Positions 1 through 7,514 of a stretch of 60,204 nt of DNA are shown here, one piece after another. The stretch's first letter is position 1. Every line of letters begins with the position of its first letter. The notes under the pieces are model-generated. The model saw nothing but the letters and a program-made list of their open reading frames with translations. It was not told where the DNA came from and searched no databases. The stretch is from positions 1 to 60,204 of the forward strand of contig JAFSRR010000020.1 of NCBI GenBank assembly GCA_017446025.1, in the 5' to 3' direction. The translations under genes were made by a program, and so were the position numbers. The stretch comes from Bacteroidales bacterium. GTDB taxonomy: Bacteria; Bacteroidota; Bacteroidia; Bacteroidales; UBA1402.

Positions 1-1
1 G

Positions 2-3000
2 GCAGAAGGTCCTGCCACCACCAAGGTCAAAGTACGTGTTTCCAACAACACCCTGACCATCAAGCTGGCTTCCACCGCCGATCGTAACAACATCATTGCC
101 TTCAGCAACTTCAAGCTCGAATATGTCAACTTCGAATCTTGGGCTGCCTCCGTTGTCGACACCGTTGCCAACACTGTCGTTGTCACCGTCAACAGCGCTG
201 AAGCCTTCGCCGATGTCTTCAAGATGTCCTATCCCGAAGGTGCTGATGTCACCATCAATCTGAATGCCGGCACCTACGACCTGGGTACCAACGGTAGCCA
301 GACGTTGCCCACTCACCACGGTAATGTAGCCTTCGTTGGTAACGGCAACGTCACCATCAAGGGTGGTTTCCGCTCCAGCAATGGTATCAAGGTTAAGGAC
401 TATCGTTTCGAAAACCTGAACTTCGTAGCTCAGGACAATGCCTCCACCGAATCCTCCGCCTTCTACTTCAACAGCGGCGGTGACGATGTAACGGGTCAGA
501 TGATCATCAACAACTGTACCTTCACCAACCTGCCCGCTTCCATCATCCGTGCAAAATCCGGTCACGTTCACGAGTATGTTCTGACGAACAATACCTTCGA
601 CGGCAATGGCCACCACTTTGTACAGCTGCAGAACGGTCACCAGAGAGAAGGTTTCATCTTCAAGGAGAACCTTGTCAAGAACTACGTCGCTACCGGCGGT
701 CAGTTCTTCAACATCCAGTTGCCGGAAAATCCTGCCGCCTACACCGACTCCACCTTCCACATGGTAGTTGAAAACAACATCTTCTACAAGATCGGTGGGA
801 TGGCTGCCAATGCCCGTAACTTTATTGAATGCGACAAGGTCAACAAGTATAAAGAAGTCTCCTTCAATATCAACAACAACATCTTCTGGGAGCTCTACAA
901 GGATACCCTGTTCCGCAACACCGACCTGAAGTTGTTCACTGCCGACTCCACTCAGAAGGTTGAGTTCAACATCCTGAACAACCTCATCTATCCGGACGAT
1001 ATGATGACCAACGTTTGGGATGCCAACCTCGAAGACGGCCAGATTGCCAACTTCCCGGTTATCAGTGGTAACATTGTTCCCAACCAGCAGGATCTCTATG
1101 TTGATTCCCTGGCTCCTGGTTTCGAATACATCCCCGGCGAACTGATTCTGAAGAGCAGCCCGCTCTACACTGCCAGCACGACCGGCAGCTACATCGGTCT
1201 GAAGAGCATGTACTACGATTTCGACGTAGAAGCCGAAGATCACTTCATTGTTGACAACCTGACCGCTCTGAAGCAGGCTCTGACCTATAAGGGCGCCGGC
1301 GACAATGTCTTGATTGAAGTCAAGAACAATGTCGATCCCGAAGGTTACTACAACATGGGTACCAGCGTCAACAGACTGACTGCCAAGAAGACTTTGACCG
1401 TCAAAGCTTTCAACGGCAATGCTCCTAAGATCAACGGTGCCCTGATCTCTTCCGGCAGCGCCAAACTGGATAAGATCCTTGTCGAAGGCATCACCTTCAC
1501 AGGCGCCACGGCCGAGACCGCCGCTCCGTTCTGCACTCAGGGCAACGACACCATCAGTGCCATCATCTTCCGCAACAACACCTTCAAGGAAATGGGTGCT
1601 CCGCTGGTACGCCTGCGTTCCGGTTCTTATGTGGATACTCTGGCATTTGAAAACAATGTCATCCAAGACCTGCTTGGCAACAACCATGTCTTCATCTGCA
1701 ACAACGGCAACCAGATTCTGAAGAACTTCTCTCTGATCGAGAACAAGATCATCAACTACGGTGGCAAGCAGTTCATGCAGTTCGCCAATGTCAAGAACTC
1801 TGCAGACTCGACCTTGAACGTCAATGTCAAGAACAACCTGTTCTACAACTTCAAGAGTGGTGACGGCTCCAACGCCAAGAACTTCATTGAAGGTGCCAAG
1901 ACAGCTTACTTGAACATCAACGTCAACAACAACTTCTTCTGGTATGACAGCATTCCTGCCACATGGTCAATTCCTCTGCAGGTTAACCCCGGTGGTACCT
2001 ACAAGGCTTACAACCTGAAGCTGGAAGGCAACGTCTATAACAACTGGGACGGTGTTCTCGTTGACATGAAGGACATCTACTCTGTCGACAACGATCCTGC
2101 CATCGTTATGGAAGACCTGACCTACACGCTCGGTCAGAAGGTATTCACCAACAGCCCGCTCTACACCGCCGGTGTCGAAGGTGCTTATGTTGGTACCTCC
2201 GATATGTACTATCCGTTCAAGGCCGCTGGCGATGCCGAAGAACTGATCGTCACCGTTTACAACGACCAGGAACTCTATGATGCTCTGGCCGCCAACTTCG
2301 CTGGTATCAAGAATGTCTCCATCGAACTGGCTGCCGACAGCTTCAGCCTGGGTGAACGCGTAGGTCGTCAGATGCCCACCTTCGGTGGCAATCTGACCAT
2401 CAAGGCTGCTGACAAGTTCTCGCCGAAGGTAGGCGGTAGCTTCCGCTCCAGAGGTGGCATGAAGGTCAACAACTATGTATTCGACGGTCTGAACTTCGTT
2501 ACCGCCACTTCCGGCGCCAACGCCGATTCCAGCCCGATCTTCATCAACAAGGGTGCTAAAGACTCCGTCATGGGTACGCTGGAAGTTAAGAACAGCACCT
2601 TCACTGAAATGAAGGCTTGCATCATCCGTATCAATGCCAATGGCAACGAGAACTATGTACATGCTGTCAATGTTCACAACAATACCTTCGACGGTATCAA
2701 CCACCACTTCTTCCAGTTTGCCGGTGGCAAGGACTTCGGTGTAACGAGTTTCTCCTTCACCGAGAACGTGGTCAAAAACTACAAGTCCCCGAGCGCCCAG
2801 TTCTTCAACACTCCGCTGTCTGTCAATCCTTCCGCTCTGAGCGACTCCATCTACACCATGACTGTAGAACACAACACCTTCTACAAGATCGGTGGTATGG
2901 CTACTCAGGTACGTCACTTCATCGAGTGCAACAAGGACAACAACTTCAAGAAGGTCACGATGAACTTCAACAACAACATCTTCTGGGAGAACTACAGCCT

Positions 3001-4057
3001 GGACGGCGCACTGAACTGCGACCTGGCTTTGTTCAACGCCAAGGAAGGTCAGGAAGTTGAAGTCAACGTCCTGAACAACCTGCTCTATCCGGAAACTGTC
3101 ATGACCAACATGTTTGATCCTGACTATGTAGACGGCACTGTTGCCAACTTCCCGATTAACGGCGGTAACATCACCCCGAACTTCAAGCACATCTACCTGG
3201 CCGACCTGGCAGCCGATACGACCACCTTCTGGGCCAGCGAAGAACTGCTGAAGATCTTCGACAACACCGCCGCCTTCACGGCCGGTATCGACGGAACCTA
3301 TCTGGGTGCCAAGGTATGCTACACCAAGGGTGTTGAAATCCCCGAAGGTGCCAAGTACTTCTGGGAATCTCCCGAAGGTCTGGTTATCGAGATGGGTGGT
3401 CTGGCTGCTGTAGCTGCCGAACCTGCACGTGCCAACTATCCGAATGCCGGTTACTACTCACTCTGCCTGAACGGCAAGAACGACTGGGCTAAGTATGTCA
3501 GCATCGCTCTGGACGAAGAAATCGCTGCCGGTGATACCATCATCGTAACGGGCTATCGTAACAAGAACGACAATGGCAAGAAGGCCAGCGCTCTGTTCAG
3601 AACCGGTGAATTCACCTGGAACGACGGTACCGATGGTCTGGCTTACACCAACATCCTGGCCGACGAGAACAATGCCGACTACGACAACGACGGCGATGTT
3701 CCCAGCATTGTCAAGGTGGTTGTACCGGAAGGTGCCAGCGGCAAGGTCCTCGATATCACTCGCAAGGATGCCGGTACCAACCTGTTCATCACTCAGTTGG
3801 TTATCATGCCGTACATTGCTCCTGTCACTCCTCCGAGCGGCATTATCAACGGCAAGATCCTGAACAAGGTTTACGCTAACAACGGAACCCTCTACATGAA
3901 CATGAACGAGGCCTCCAATGTCAGAGTATTCGATGTTCTGGGTAAGACTGTCAAGAACTTCAACGCCAAGGCTGGTCTGAATACTGTAGAAGGCCTGAAT
4001 GCTGGTCAGATCTACATTATCCGCACCGAAAGCGATGTAGTTAAGATTGTCCTCTAA
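2..4057 (+). CDS. Large T9SS cargo protein with three beta-helix-like repeats, 5' partial
   Basis: The frame is open from base 2, so the start lies left of the window. Three homologous modules of about 330 residues follow each other (about 224-1225, 1245-2220 and 2245-3335). Each is rich in NNTF/NNIF turns, as in right-handed beta-helix proteins, and ends in a related signature (SPLYTA...YIGLK, SPLYTA...YVGTS, AAFTAG...YLGAK). Modules one and three are the closest pair. The family resembles the DUF4957/DUF5123 pectate-lyase-like proteins of Bacteroidales. A beta-sandwich-like stretch (about 3340-3820) leads to a C-terminal T9SS type A sorting domain with ASNVRVFDVLGKTVKNF and GQIYIIRTE. By family knowledge the product is exported by T9SS to the surface or medium. 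Substrate and enzymatic activity are unknown; no catalytic residues could be assigned. A terminator follows the stop. Confidence 0.85.
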   Translation, partial: AEGPATTKVKVRVSNNTLTIKLASTADRNNIIAFSNFKLEYVNFESWAASVVDTVANTVVVTVNSAEAFADVFKMSYPEGADVTINLNAGTYDLGTNGSQTLPTHHGNVAFVGNGNVTIKGGFRSSNGIKVKDYRFENLNFVAQDNASTESSAFYFNSGGDDVTGQMIINNCTFTNLPASIIRAKSGHVHEYVLTNNTFDGNGHHFVQLQNGHQREGFIFKENLVKNYVATGGQFFNIQLPENPAAYTDSTFHMVVENNIFYKIGGMAANARNFIECDKVNKYKEVSFNINNNIFWELYKDTLFRNTDLKLFTADSTQKVEFNILNNLIYPDDMMTNVWDANLEDGQIANFPVISGNIVPNQQDLYVDSLAPGFEYIPGELILKSSPLYTASTTGSYIGLKSMYYDFDVEAEDHFIVDNLTALKQALTYKGAGDNVLIEVKNNVDPEGYYNMGTSVNRLTAKKTLTVKAFNGNAPKINGALISSGSAKLDKILVEGITFTGATAETAAPFCTQGNDTISAIIFRNNTFKEMGAPLVRLRSGSYVDTLAFENNVIQDLLGNNHVFICNNGNQILKNFSLIENKIINYGGKQFMQFANVKNSADSTLNVNVKNNLFYNFKSGDGSNAKNFIEGAKTAYLNINVNNNFFWYDSIPATWSIPLQVNPGGTYKAYNLKLEGNVYNNWDGVLVDMKDIYSVDNDPAIVMEDLTYTLGQKVFTNSPLYTAGVEGAYVGTSDMYYPFKAAGDAEELIVTVYNDQELYDALAANFAGIKNVSIELAADSFSLGERVGRQMPTFGGNLTIKAADKFSPKVGGSFRSRGGMKVNNYVFDGLNFVTATSGANADSSPIFINKGAKDSVMGTLEVKNSTFTEMKACIIRINANGNENYVHAVNVHNNTFDGINHHFFQFAGGKDFGVTSFSFTENVVKNYKSPSAQFFNTPLSVNPSALSDSIYTMTVEHNTFYKIGGMATQVRHFIECNKDNNFKKVTMNFNNNIFWENYSLDGALNCDLALFNAKEGQEVEVNVLNNLLYPETVMTNMFDPDYVDGTVANFPINGGNITPNFKHIYLADLAADTTTFWASEELLKIFDNTAAFTAGIDGTYLGAKVCYTKGVEIPEGAKYFWESPEGLVIEMGGLAAVAAEPARANYPNAGYYSLCLNGKNDWAKYVSIALDEEIAAGDTIIVTGYRNKNDNGKKASALFRTGEFTWNDGTDGLAYTNILADENNADYDNDGDVPSIVKVVVPEGASGKVLDITRKDAGTNLFITQLVIMPYIAPVTPPSGIINGKILNKVYANNGTLYMNMNEASNVRVFDVLGKTVKNFNAKAGLNTVEGLNAGQIYIIRTESDVVKIVL

Positions 4058-4099
4058 TCTTGAACCAAGGCTGAGTTTCTATCTCAGCTCCCGATAAGG

Positions 4100-4134
4100 A
4101 AGCCCGGTCGATTTGACCGGGCTTCTTTTTTTTT
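4100..4134 (+). terminator. Intrinsic terminator of the T9SS cargo gene
   Basis: A perfect 10-bp stem (4100-4109 with 4115-4124) with a 5-nt loop is followed by a run of nine T after one C. It lies 42 bases after the stop codon of the cargo gene. Confidence 0.93.
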
Positions 4135-4144
4135 GTTCAAAAAA

Positions 4145-4207
4145 ATGTCCGCACTCCTATTTGATTCTGGAGAAACAATCACTACATTTGCACCAAAATG
4201 CGGACAT
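4145..4207. repeat. 9-bp inverted repeat bracketing the zapA-operon promoter
   Basis: ATGTCCGCA at 4145-4153 is repeated as its exact reverse complement TGCGGACAT at 4199-4207. One arm lies just upstream of the -33 element and the other at the predicted transcription start of the promoter at 4160-4190. The placement suits a pair of half-sites for a regulator, but no regulator is known, and a 5' UTR structure is not possible because the left arm is upstream of the start. Confidence 0.5.
4160..4190 (+). promoter_or_regulatory. Bacteroidota promoter of the coiled-coil/zapA operon
   Basis: TTTG (4160-4163), exactly 19 bases, then TACATTTG (4183-4190): a full match to the Bacteroidota -33/-7 consensus TTTG-N19-TAnnTTTG. 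Transcription should begin near 4197, about 54 bases before the start codon. Confidence 0.8.
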
Positions 4208-4250
4208 AGGCTTTGTGTCGATGTGCGCAAGACTATTTGGTGAAAACGAT

Positions 4251-4544
4251 ATGACAGCAGACCAGGACAGCCTATTGAAAGACTTTGAAACCAGGGTCAG
4301 ACAGTTGTTGCTGCTATGCGAGTCATTGAAAAAGGAAAACGAAGCGCTCCGACAGGCGCTGGCCGACCAGCAGGAGACTGGCCGACAGCTACGCGAGGAC
4401 CTTCGTGCACTCACCGACAGCTACGATAAACTCCGACTGGCCAAAAGTCTTGCCGGCGAAGGCGGAGACCTACGGGCGGCCAAGCAGAGGATATCGAGGA
4501 TGGTGCGGGAAATAAACGCTTGCATTGCACTTGTCAACGAGTAA
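4251..4544 (+). CDS. Small coiled-coil protein upstream of ZapA, possible ZapB-like partner
   Basis: A 97-residue, highly charged, nearly all-helical protein. Heptad-like leucine spacing (residues about 15-70, with LLLLCESLKKENEALRQAL) predicts a coiled coil. I chose ATG 4251 (MTADQDS) because the longer frame opens at 4113 inside the preceding terminator. The stop lies two bases before the zapA start, so the genes are co-transcribed and probably translationally coupled. Position and shape suggest a divisome accessory role comparable to ZapB, which bridges to the Z ring via ZapA in Enterobacteria. That role is inferred from context and I do not recognise a named family. It has no signal peptide or membrane segment, so it should be cytoplasmic. 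Confidence 0.8.
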   Translation: MTADQDSLLKDFETRVRQLLLLCESLKKENEALRQALADQQETGRQLREDLRALTDSYDKLRLAKSLAGEGGDLRAAKQRISRMVREINACIALVNE

Positions 4545-4546
4545 AA

Positions 4547-4861
4547 ATGGAAGACGAAACTTTCAAGATTCACCTATACATAGCCGACGAAGACTTTTTT
4601 GTTGAGCTCAAACGCAACGACGAGCAACAAGAATCTCTCTACCGGCAGGCGGCCCGGGAAATAGCCCGGCTCGTCAATGCCTACAGAGACAAGTTTCACG
4701 GCGAAGGAGCAGCCGAACTGGACACCAAGAGGCTGCTGGCCATGACCGCCCTGCATCTGGCCAAGAAGAACCTGGATGTGGAAGCCAATACTGACGACAG
4801 TCATTGCCTTACAGTGGTAAGACAACTGGACGAGGAACTCAAGAACTATTTGAAGAACTAG
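4547..4861 (+). CDS. zapA: Cell division protein ZapA
   Basis: A 104-residue protein, the normal size for ZapA. It begins MEDETFKIHLYIADEDFFVEL, an N-terminal beta-strand region, followed by the typical helical region (YRQAAREIARLVNAYRDKF) and a C-terminal helix ending LDEELKNYLKN. ZapA tetramers bind FtsZ in the cytoplasm and bundle protofilaments at the Z ring. The frame opens at 4520, but the ATG at 4547 directly follows the upstream stop and gives the family-length protein. It is the second gene of the operon and is followed by a hairpin terminator before rny. Confidence 0.85.
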   Translation: MEDETFKIHLYIADEDFFVELKRNDEQQESLYRQAAREIARLVNAYRDKFHGEGAAELDTKRLLAMTALHLAKKNLDVEANTDDSHCLTVVRQLDEELKNYLKN

Positions 4862-4883
4862 GTCCGCAGCTAAGAGGAAATAC

Positions 4884-4930
4884 CGCACTACTGCCCTTTT
4901 CAAGGAAGGGAGGTGGTGCGTTTTGTTTTT
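4884..4930 (+). terminator. Terminator between zapA and rny
   Basis: An imperfect hairpin (CGCACTAC at 4884-4891 with GTGGTGCG at 4913-4920, one G-U pair, plus CCCTT/AAGGG inside) followed by TTTTGTTTTT. It separates zapA from rny, though some readthrough is possible because no strong promoter is visible before rny. Confidence 0.75.
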
Positions 4931-4951
4931 ATATATACAACTAATTAAAAA

Positions 4952-6493
4952 ATGAGTAGCTTACTATCAATCATTATTCCTGTGGCAGCCCTGTTGGTGG
5001 GTGTGTTGCTGGGCTGGCTCATCTTCCGCTATGTCCTCAATGCCCGCTATCAGTTCAAGCTGAAACAGGCCGAGCTGGAAGCCGAATCTGTCAAGAAGGC
5101 CAAGATGCAGGAAGTCAAGGATAAGTTTTACAACCTGAAGAACGACCTAGACAAACAGATCACGCAACGCAACGCCAAGCTGCAGGGAGCCGAAGCACGC
5201 ATCAAGCAACGCGAGATGCAGCTCAACCAGCGCAACGAGGAACTGCTGCGCAAGAAAGGCGATCTGGACATCATCCGTGAAAATCTGGATGCCCAGATGG
5301 AAGTCATCGAAAAGAAGAAACAAGACCTCGAAAAGCAGCACCGCCTGGAGGTAGAACGCCTTGAAGCCCTGTCGGGCCTGTCGGCCGAGGAAGCCAAGAA
5401 CCGCCTGGTCGAATCGCTCAAGGAAGAAGCCCAGACCGCTGCCGCCTCGTATATCAACGAGATCATGGACGAAGCCAAGATGACGGCCAACAAGGAGGCC
5501 AAACGCATCGTGGTCCAGTCCATCCAGCGCGTGGCCACAGAAACCGCCATCGAGAATGCTGTGACAGTGTTCCACATCGACTCTGACGAGATCAAGGGCC
5601 GCATCATCGGCCGCGAAGGACGCAACATCCGGGCCCTGGAAGCTGCCACCGGCGTGGAAATCATCGTCGATGACACCCCAGAAGCCATCGTCCTGTCGGC
5701 TTTCGACCCCGTGCGACGCGAAATCGCCCGCCTGGCCCTGCACCAGCTGGTGTCGGACGGCCGTATCCACCCGGCCCGCATCGAGGAAGTGGTGGCCAAA
5801 GTGAGCAAGCAGATCGAAGAAGAAATCATCGAGACGGGCAAGCGCACCACCATCGACCTGGGCATCCATGGCCTGCATCCCGAGCTGGTGCGCATGGTAG
5901 GCCGCATGAAATACCGTTCCTCCTACGGTCAGAACCTGCTGCAGCACGCCCGTGAAACAGCCAATCTCTGCGCCGTCATGGCCTCCGAACTGGGGCTGAA
6001 CCCCAAGAAGGCCCGCCGTGCCGGCCTGCTGCACGATATCGGCAAGGTGCCCGAAGACGAGCCCGAACTGCCGCACGCTCTGCTGGGTATGAAACTGGCC
6101 GAGAAGTACAAGGAGAAACCCGATATCTGCAACGCCATCGGTGCCCACCACGACGAAGTGGAGATGCAGACACTTTTGGCGCCTATCGTACAGGTCTGCG
6201 ATGCCATCTCCGGTGCCCGTCCGGGTGCCCGTCGCGAGATTGCCGAGGCCTACATCAAGCGTCTGAACGACCTGGAGCAGCTGGCCATGTCCTATCCCGG
6301 CGTGGTCAAGACCTATGCCATCCAGGCCGGACGCGAACTGCGTGTCATTGTCGGCGCCGAGAAGGTGGACGACAAGGATACCGAACAATTGTCGGCTGAA
6401 ATCGCCAAGCGGATCCAAGATGAGATGACCTATCCCGGTCAGGTGAAGATCACCGTCATCCGCGAAACCCGTGCGGTGAGCTATGCCAAATAA
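4952..6493 (+). CDS. rny: Ribonuclease Y
   Basis: A 513-residue protein with the complete RNase Y architecture: an N-terminal membrane helix (residues about 5-26), a long charged coiled coil (about 30-165), a KH RNA-binding domain with [15 protein letters not shown] (about 210-225), and an HD phosphohydrolase domain with LLQHARETA and LLHDIGKV supplying the metal-binding His/Asp residues. RNase Y is a membrane-bound endoribonuclease that starts mRNA decay. The length matches Firmicutes and Bacteroidota homologues (about 510-520). The stop codon is only six bases before the tmRNA 5' end. Confidence 0.97.
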   Translation: MSSLLSIIIPVAALLVGVLLGWLIFRYVLNARYQFKLKQAELEAESVKKAKMQEVKDKFYNLKNDLDKQITQRNAKLQGAEARIKQREMQLNQRNEELLRKKGDLDIIRENLDAQMEVIEKKKQDLEKQHRLEVERLEALSGLSAEEAKNRLVESLKEEAQTAAASYINEIMDEAKMTANKEAKRIVVQSIQRVATETAIENAVTVFHIDSDEIKGRIIGREGRNIRALEAATGVEIIVDDTPEAIVLSAFDPVRREIARLALHQLVSDGRIHPARIEEVVAKVSKQIEEEIIETGKRTTIDLGIHGLHPELVRMVGRMKYRSSYGQNLLQHARETANLCAVMASELGLNPKKARRAGLLHDIGKVPEDEPELPHALLGMKLAEKYKEKPDICNAIGAHHDEVEMQTLLAPIVQVCDAISGARPGARREIAEAYIKRLNDLEQLAMSYPGVVKTYAIQAGRELRVIVGAEKVDDKDTEQLSAEIAKRIQDEMTYPGQVKITVIRETRAVSYAK

Positions 6494-6499
6494 TCTGTT

Positions 6500-6895
6500 G
6501 GGGACGACTGGTTTTGACAGCGGCCAGGACAGGTAAGCAAGCATGCAGTGTACGGACGCAACACACTCAAATCTTTGCGTCAAGACCATAACTGGCGAAA
6601 ACAATTTTGCTCTCGCTGCGTAACTGAAGATCAGTAAGTTCACGCTTCATCCCCGTCACAGTGGCGGGGACGGGACATCACCCCGGTGCTGTGGTTCCGA
6701 AGCGGCCGGATCAGGTGGTGCAGAAATATCGGAAATAGGACGAGGAAGGCCCTGAGCCTGGTCCGAAACCTTAAGGGATAAGCGTCATGTGGATAGCTTC
6801 GGTTTTGCATGGCGTCGAAAACCTAAGCGAAGATAAGCATGTAGAAAACTTATTGGTTCTCCGTTTGGACGAGGGTTCGACTCCCTCCGTCTCCA
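6500..6895 (+). ncRNA. ssrA: Transfer-messenger RNA (tmRNA)
   Basis: The acceptor stem GGGGACG (6500-6506) pairs with CGTCTCC (6888-6894), with A6895 as discriminator; the CCA end is not encoded. A T-arm with 5-bp stem and seven-base loop TTCGACT lies at 6871-6887. The mRNA-like region encodes a proteolysis tag ending ALAA. tmRNA with SmpB rescues ribosomes stalled on mRNAs without stop codons. No promoter is visible in the six bases after rny, so the 5' end is probably made by RNase P from an rny-ssrA transcript, or the promoter lies inside rny. Confidence 0.96.
6594..6623 (+). other. tmRNA proteolysis tag, G-E-N-N-F-A-L-A-A-stop
   Basis: Reading from the resume codon GGC at 6594 gives GENNFALAA and a TAA stop at 6621. 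Bacteroidales tags known to me are of the form GE(N/T)NYALAA, so here F replaces the usual Y. The LAA end is the ClpXP-type degron. Confidence 0.9.
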
Positions 6896-7173
6896 CAAGA
6901 CACATTGAGAAGCGTTATCTTGAGCGCATTTTCTATTTCTGTCAGGGTATCGGTCGTAAAATTTCTGTTCCCAGACAGCCATTCCGATATAACCGTAGGA
7001 GACCTCTTCATCAAATGGGCAAACTGCATCTGATTGTAACCGCTCTTTTTCATCGCGTCCTCAATCTTGGCAGCCAACATCATTCGCTTACGCTCCTTCG
7101 CCAATTCTATATCATCCATATTTGCCAGGAGTTCAGCTAAAACTCCCGTTGCAACCTTCTTCTTCACTTTCAT
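6850..7173 (-). CDS. XRE-family HTH protein, antitoxin-like, C-terminus antisense to tmRNA
   Basis: A 107-residue protein with a helix-turn-helix of the XRE/Cro type at about residues 35-85 (MQFAHLMKRSPTVISEWLSG). This small HTH form is typical of HigA-like antitoxins. The start overlaps the stop of an upstream frameshifted reading frame as ATGA, the usual toxin-antitoxin coupling. Residues 93-107 (CGDGGSRTLVQTENQ) are read from the complement of the tmRNA 3' end and are unlikely to be conserved; they look like an extension gained when the gene arrived next to ssrA. Surrounding DNA is AT-rich relative to the window, consistent with horizontal acquisition at the tmRNA, a known integration site. 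With the partner broken it may be an orphan regulator. Confidence 0.7.
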   Translation of the reverse strand: MKVKKKVATGVLAELLANMDDIELAKERKRMMLAAKIEDAMKKSGYNQMQFAHLMKRSPTVISEWLSGNRNFTTDTLTEIENALKITLLNVSCGDGGSRTLVQTENQ

Positions 7174-7442
7174 ACTAAAACTTCTAGTGTTCCGTCTTCG
7201 TTTACCGTCAATTCTCTACGCTTAATCATCTCATTGATTGCTTTGGCAATTCCTTCCATCAATTGAGCCTTCTCATTCAGAGGAGGATAATCTTCATAAG
7301 CTTTACACCTAACGGCTTATAGCCACCTGATCCCAAAAGAATAACAGCATCATGAAAATAAACTTCATATAATCTAAGTCGACCTGTAACTTAAAGCAGG
7401 ACGTACAACATCTTGTCCGTTCTTTGTGCAAAAAAGCTTCAT
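7170..7442 (-). pseudogene. Frameshifted partner gene upstream of the XRE gene
   Basis: No single frame spans this stretch, but three adjoining frames read as one protein: MKLFCTKNGQDVVRPALSY from ATG at 7442, then YEVYFHDAVILLGSGGYKPL, then EDYPPLNEKAQLMEGIAKAI through to NEDGTLEVLV and a TGA overlapping the XRE start. A +1 and a -1 shift would restore about 88 residues. Such continuity across frames is strong evidence of a decayed (or mis-sequenced) gene. Its place before an XRE antitoxin suggests a toxin or accessory protein, but I do not recognise the family. The 72 bases further on to the next gene hold nothing I can identify. Confidence 0.6.
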
Positions 7443-7514
7443 ATTTTGGATATATCCAAATTTAAAAGTGATATTATTACATGATTAATCAGAAACATCA
7501 AGAAAGACAATGTT

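Noticed and set aside
1967..3190. 407-codon open frame antisense to the T9SS cargo gene
   Set aside because: Result of biased codon use and repeats in the cargo gene; no promoter and no family resemblance.
4862..4951. Possible 6S RNA after zapA, as in Enterobacteria
   Set aside because: The gap is only 90 bases and is explained by a terminator hairpin.
5147..6643. 498-codon open frame antisense to rny
   Set aside because: Shadow of GC-rich third positions in rny; it also runs into tmRNA and has no recognisable protein features.
6785..7140. ORFs on both strands across the tmRNA 3' end, one containing RRRESNPRPN
   Set aside because: They lie within or across tmRNA. The RRRESNPRP-type peptide is a well-known artefact of antisense tRNA/tmRNA translation.
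6896..7514. Intact genomic island at ssrA
   Set aside because: No integrase, and no second copy of the tmRNA 3' end that would mark the other attachment site within the window.
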